Source: an uncultured Alphaproteobacteria bacterium
GTDB lineage: Bacteria > Pseudomonadota > Alphaproteobacteria > Micavibrionales > Micavibrionaceae
Direction: 5' to 3'
DNA: 8,382 bases
NCBI GenBank assembly: GCA_937124505.1
Contig: CAKZKV010000057.1
Coordinates: 1-8,382 of the forward strand
The position numbers and the translations under genes were made by a program. Of the stretch, positions 6,288 to 8,382 are shown piece by piece; the stretch's first letter is position 1; each line of letters starts with the position of its first letter. A model generated the notes under the pieces. The model was not told the origin of the DNA. It worked only from the letters and a program-made list of their open reading frames with translations, and made no database searches.

Positions 6288-7277
6288 ATGAGCGTTCGCC
6301 CGGATATCCTGAATCTGCATAAGGAAATGTGCAAATATATTATCGGACAGGCCGATATTCTTGACCATATCCTGATTGCCGTTCTCTCCAATGGGAACCT
6401 GCTGGTGGAAGGTCTGCCCGGTCTGGCGAAAACCCGTGCTATCCGTGCTCTGGCCGATAATGTGGAATGTGAGTTTGGCCGGATTCAGTTTACGCCCGAC
6501 CTGACCACCGCCAATATTACCGGACAAATGGTCGCCATTAAGGAAGAGGGCACAGAAAAAACCATCCTGAAATTTGAAGAAGGCCCGATTTTCAACAACA
6601 TTGTTCTGGCCGACGAGGTGAACCGGGCCCCCTCCAGAACACAGAACGCCATGCTGGAAGCCATGGAAGAACGGCAAGTCACCGTTGGCGGACAAACCTT
6701 TAAAATGCCGAAACTCTTCATGGTCATGGCCACCATGAACCCGGCAGACCAGGACGGTGTGTTCCCGCTTCCCGAAGCCCAGAAAGACCGTTTTATTATG
6801 CACGCCAATGTCGAATATCCTTCGGAAGAATCCGAAATGAAAATTATTGAGCTCGTGCGCGGAGAACAAAAACAAAAGAAAGAGAAAAAAGAAAGAACCC
6901 CACCGCTTCCACAGGAAACAATTTTCAAAGCCAGAGGAGAGATTGATGAAATCAAGGTCCCTCAGCATGTCTTGAAATATATGGTCGATTTCATTTTTGT
7001 CACGCGTTACCCGGAACGGATCAACTATGAGTTAAAAAGTTATATCAGCATCGGAGCCTCTCCGCGGGCCTCTCTGGCACTGGATAAAACCTGCCGGGCG
7101 TTGGCATGGTTTCGGGGAGAAAAAGAAGTGACCATTGAACATGTGCAGGAAATGGTCAAACCCGTTCTGCGCCACCGCCTGATGCATACAGATCGTGCCC
7201 GAAAACATAAAGTTCATTCTGATGAACTGATTGACGATATTATTGAAAAACTGGAAATCCCCAAGGCCGCAGCCTAA
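6288..7277 (+). CDS. MoxR-family AAA+ ATPase
   Basis: A 329-residue cytoplasmic AAA+ ATPase of the MoxR family, chaperone-like enzymes that usually activate or assemble protein complexes together with von Willebrand A (VWA) domain partners. Visible motifs are Walker A GLPGLAKT (42-49), the MoxR signature with Walker B IVLADEVNRAP (105-115) and TQNAMLEAMEERQVT, sensor 1 ATMNP (148-152), the loop DQDGVFPLPEAQKDRF with arginine finger R168, and sensor 2 GASPRAS (256-262) in the C-terminal lid. Length is normal for the family. A lysine-rich stretch, EQKQKKEKKER (193-203), sits where the ATPase core joins the lid and looks like a lineage-specific insertion. Start at ATG 6288 is supported by AGGAAAG (6278-6284). 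DUF58, VWA or transmembrane partners, which normally follow a moxR gene, are absent; a Nudix gene follows instead. Confidence 0.95.
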   Translation: MSVRPDILNLHKEMCKYIIGQADILDHILIAVLSNGNLLVEGLPGLAKTRAIRALADNVECEFGRIQFTPDLTTANITGQMVAIKEEGTEKTILKFEEGPIFNNIVLADEVNRAPSRTQNAMLEAMEERQVTVGGQTFKMPKLFMVMATMNPADQDGVFPLPEAQKDRFIMHANVEYPSEESEMKIIELVRGEQKQKKEKKERTPPLPQETIFKARGEIDEIKVPQHVLKYMVDFIFVTRYPERINYELKSYISIGASPRASLALDKTCRALAWFRGEKEVTIEHVQEMVKPVLRHRLMHTDRARKHKVHSDELIDDIIEKLEIPKAAA

Positions 7278-7286
7278 GGTAAGTCT
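7275..7286 (+). promoter_or_regulatory. Ribosome binding site of the Nudix gene overlapping the MoxR stop
   Basis: The Shine-Dalgarno-like TAAGGT (7275-7280) includes the MoxR TAA stop, and the Nudix ATG follows at 7287. This spacing is typical of translational coupling and indicates that the two genes share an mRNA. Confidence 0.6.
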
Positions 7287-7748
7287 ATGAATGACATTAT
7301 CAGACCCGTCAATCTGGATGAGACTGACCTCTCTCAATTTAAAGTTCATCTGGCTGATTGCATTATTCTGACGCATGACCATAAACTCCTGATGCAACAG
7401 CGCCCGGAAAGCTGGGGTCAATATGCTGGTGTCTTGAATATTTTCGGCGGGCATGTCGAAGAGAATGAAACCGTTCTGAAGGGCCTGATCCGTGAAATAC
7501 GGGAAGAAACCGGCGGCATCATCAGGCAAGAGGATTTGACTTTTATTGGTGCCATAACAGAGGCATTTACAAATTACACGGAACTCGTCCACGTCTATTT
7601 CTGGCATGACAGGCATAAAACAATCACAGGATGTTATGAGGCTGAAAGCGTTACCTATGACCGCGTAGAGGATGCGTTAGCCCATCCAAAAATTATGGAT
7701 TATACCGTCTGGGCCTTAAAAGAAGCGCAAAAGAAAAATTTACTCTAA
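7287..7748 (+). CDS. Nudix hydrolase
   Basis: A 153-residue single-domain Nudix enzyme expected to hydrolyse a nucleoside diphosphate linked to another group with the help of Mg2+. The Nudix box is complete in its metal-binding residues: G55-x5-E61-x7-R69-E70-I-R-E73-E74-T-G76. The last, normally hydrophobic, position is Gly (G77). It is preceded by ILTHDHKLLMQQRPESW, the strand-loop typical of MutT/ADP-ribose-type members (LLMQQR), and GVLNIFGGHVE in place of the common W-x-PGG start. The substrate cannot be read from the sequence. The gene begins 9 bases after moxR and is probably coexpressed with it. Its last 9 bases overlap the end of the convergent glycosyltransferase gene. Confidence 0.92.
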   Translation: MNDIIRPVNLDETDLSQFKVHLADCIILTHDHKLLMQQRPESWGQYAGVLNIFGGHVEENETVLKGLIREIREETGGIIRQEDLTFIGAITEAFTNYTELVHVYFWHDRHKTITGCYEAESVTYDRVEDALAHPKIMDYTVWALKEAQKKNLL

Positions 7749-8382
7749 ACGTTTGAAAATTCCTATTCTCTTGCTGCGGTATGGCATATCAAATACCATT
7801 TCATAATCAGAAACCTGCGCGGGATTTTGAAAACGGATAACAGCCAGTCCGTCAGGGTGGGTTGCAAACCACTCGTCAATCGTATCCATCTGTTCATTAT
7901 CAACTGCTTTCTCAAGACGTCCTAAAAAGGTAAGCTCTCCGTGATATTTAGGGATATAAGCCCAATCATGTTGCTGATGCGCCTGCATGTAAGCGACTAC
8001 AGGCTGAAGATCGTATCTTTTGAAAAAAGTCAGGGCACCTACAACTTGCACAAGAACTAAAATTGCAGCCATACCCCCTGCTATTAGGTATATTTTCTTA
8101 AAAGATATCTCCAGCCAAAGCGCAATCAGGATCAATACCCCTGGCAATAACGGGACAAGATAGTGCGGCTGCTTGCCACTAATCAAGGAAAAAGCAATAA
8201 AAACAGGGAGCATCCAAATAAGCAGAAATCTGACAGCCCACTGACTGGAATAACTCTGTTTAAAGCGGTGCATTCCTTTCCAAAAGGACGGAAAGAAAAC
8301 CCATGGCAAAAACATAACGGGCAAAAGCGGCAGATAAAACCAGACAGGCCGCGCATGCGAGGCACTGAAATTACCTGTGACA
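7740..8382 (-). CDS. ArnT/PMT-like membrane glycosyltransferase, 5'-truncated by window edge
   Basis: The frame is open to the right edge: 19 codons (VTGNFSASHARPVWFYLPL) precede the TTG at 8322-8324, so that TTG is internal and not a start. About 213 C-terminal residues are visible. They contain HARPVWFYLPLLPVMFLPWV, a hallmark of GT39/GT83 polyprenyl-phosphate sugar transferases of the ArnT/PMT kind, then membrane segments WAVRFLLIWMLPVFIAFSLI, LVPLLPGVLILIALWL and YLIAGGMAAILVLVQVVGAL, with GKQPHYLVPLLP matching the family's conserved K-x-P-x-Y loop. A soluble domain of about 95 residues, probably periplasmic, closes the protein. Such inner-membrane enzymes move a sugar from an undecaprenyl carrier to lipid A, glycan or protein; the acceptor here is unknown. 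The catalytic N-terminal Asp loop lies outside the window. The TAA stop overlaps the Nudix 3' end. Confidence 0.82.
   Translation of the reverse strand, partial: VTGNFSASHARPVWFYLPLLPVMFLPWVFFPSFWKGMHRFKQSYSSQWAVRFLLIWMLPVFIAFSLISGKQPHYLVPLLPGVLILIALWLEISFKKIYLIAGGMAAILVLVQVVGALTFFKRYDLQPVVAYMQAHQQHDWAYIPKYHGELTFLGRLEKAVDNEQMDTIDEWFATHPDGLAVIRFQNPAQVSDYEMVFDMPYRSKRIGIFKRLE

Noticed and set aside
6216..6968. A 250-codon minus-strand frame opposite moxR.
   Set aside because: It is antisense to conserved AAA+ motifs, is rich in Phe, His and Gly in a way typical of antisense shadows, and matches no family.
8322..8324. TTG as the start codon of the minus-strand glycosyltransferase.
   Set aside because: The same frame continues upstream to the window edge with family-typical residues (HARPVWFYLPLLP), so the gene is truncated by the window and this codon is internal.

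Overview
The window looks like a stretch of chromosome from an alphaproteobacterium of medium GC content. The evidence is a long 'type 2' isoleucyl-tRNA synthetase and, inside that gene, a palindromic repeat whose protein reading (CHPELVSGS...GLRRDD) is common in alphaproteobacterial genomes. A lineage near Micavibrionales, Rickettsiales or a relative is my inference; no 16S or ribosomal gene is present to settle it. There are seven protein genes and no tRNA, rRNA, CRISPR array, transposase or phage gene. Both ends of the window cut a gene.

Layout. (1) 1-2108, plus strand: the C-terminal two thirds of ileS, with an in-frame palindromic repeat at 1246-1310, ending at a strong intrinsic terminator (2138-2178). 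(2) 2299-4161, plus strand: a 620-residue RTX calcium-binding protein with a DUF4114-like domain between two RTX blocks and a type I secretion C-terminal target region. It has its own upstream region and ends at a 13-bp perfect hairpin (4191-4219). (3) 4264-5247, plus strand: an RsmC-like 16S rRNA guanine-N2 methyltransferase. (4) 5273-6154, minus strand: a stand-alone AAA+ ATPase resembling only the first ATPase domain (D1) of ClpA/ClpB. (5) 6288-7277, plus strand: a MoxR-family AAA+ ATPase divergent from gene 4, followed 9 bp later by a Nudix hydrolase (7287-7748) in an evident two-gene operon. (6) 7740-8382, minus strand: the C-terminal part of an ArnT/PMT-like (GT39/GT83 type) membrane glycosyltransferase, overlapping the Nudix gene tail to tail by 9 bp.

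How they fit together. ileS and rsmC are translation housekeeping genes. The RTX protein is an accessory secreted protein whose type I exporter is not in the window. The least ordinary part is the middle: two different AAA+ ATPases, one ClpB-D1-like with a degenerate pore loop and one MoxR without the usual DUF58/VWA partners, transcribed away from each other from a 133-bp region that holds a palindrome and a possible RBS-masking stem. Whether they form one functional module is inference. All alignments were made by eye from knowledge of the families; no search was run.
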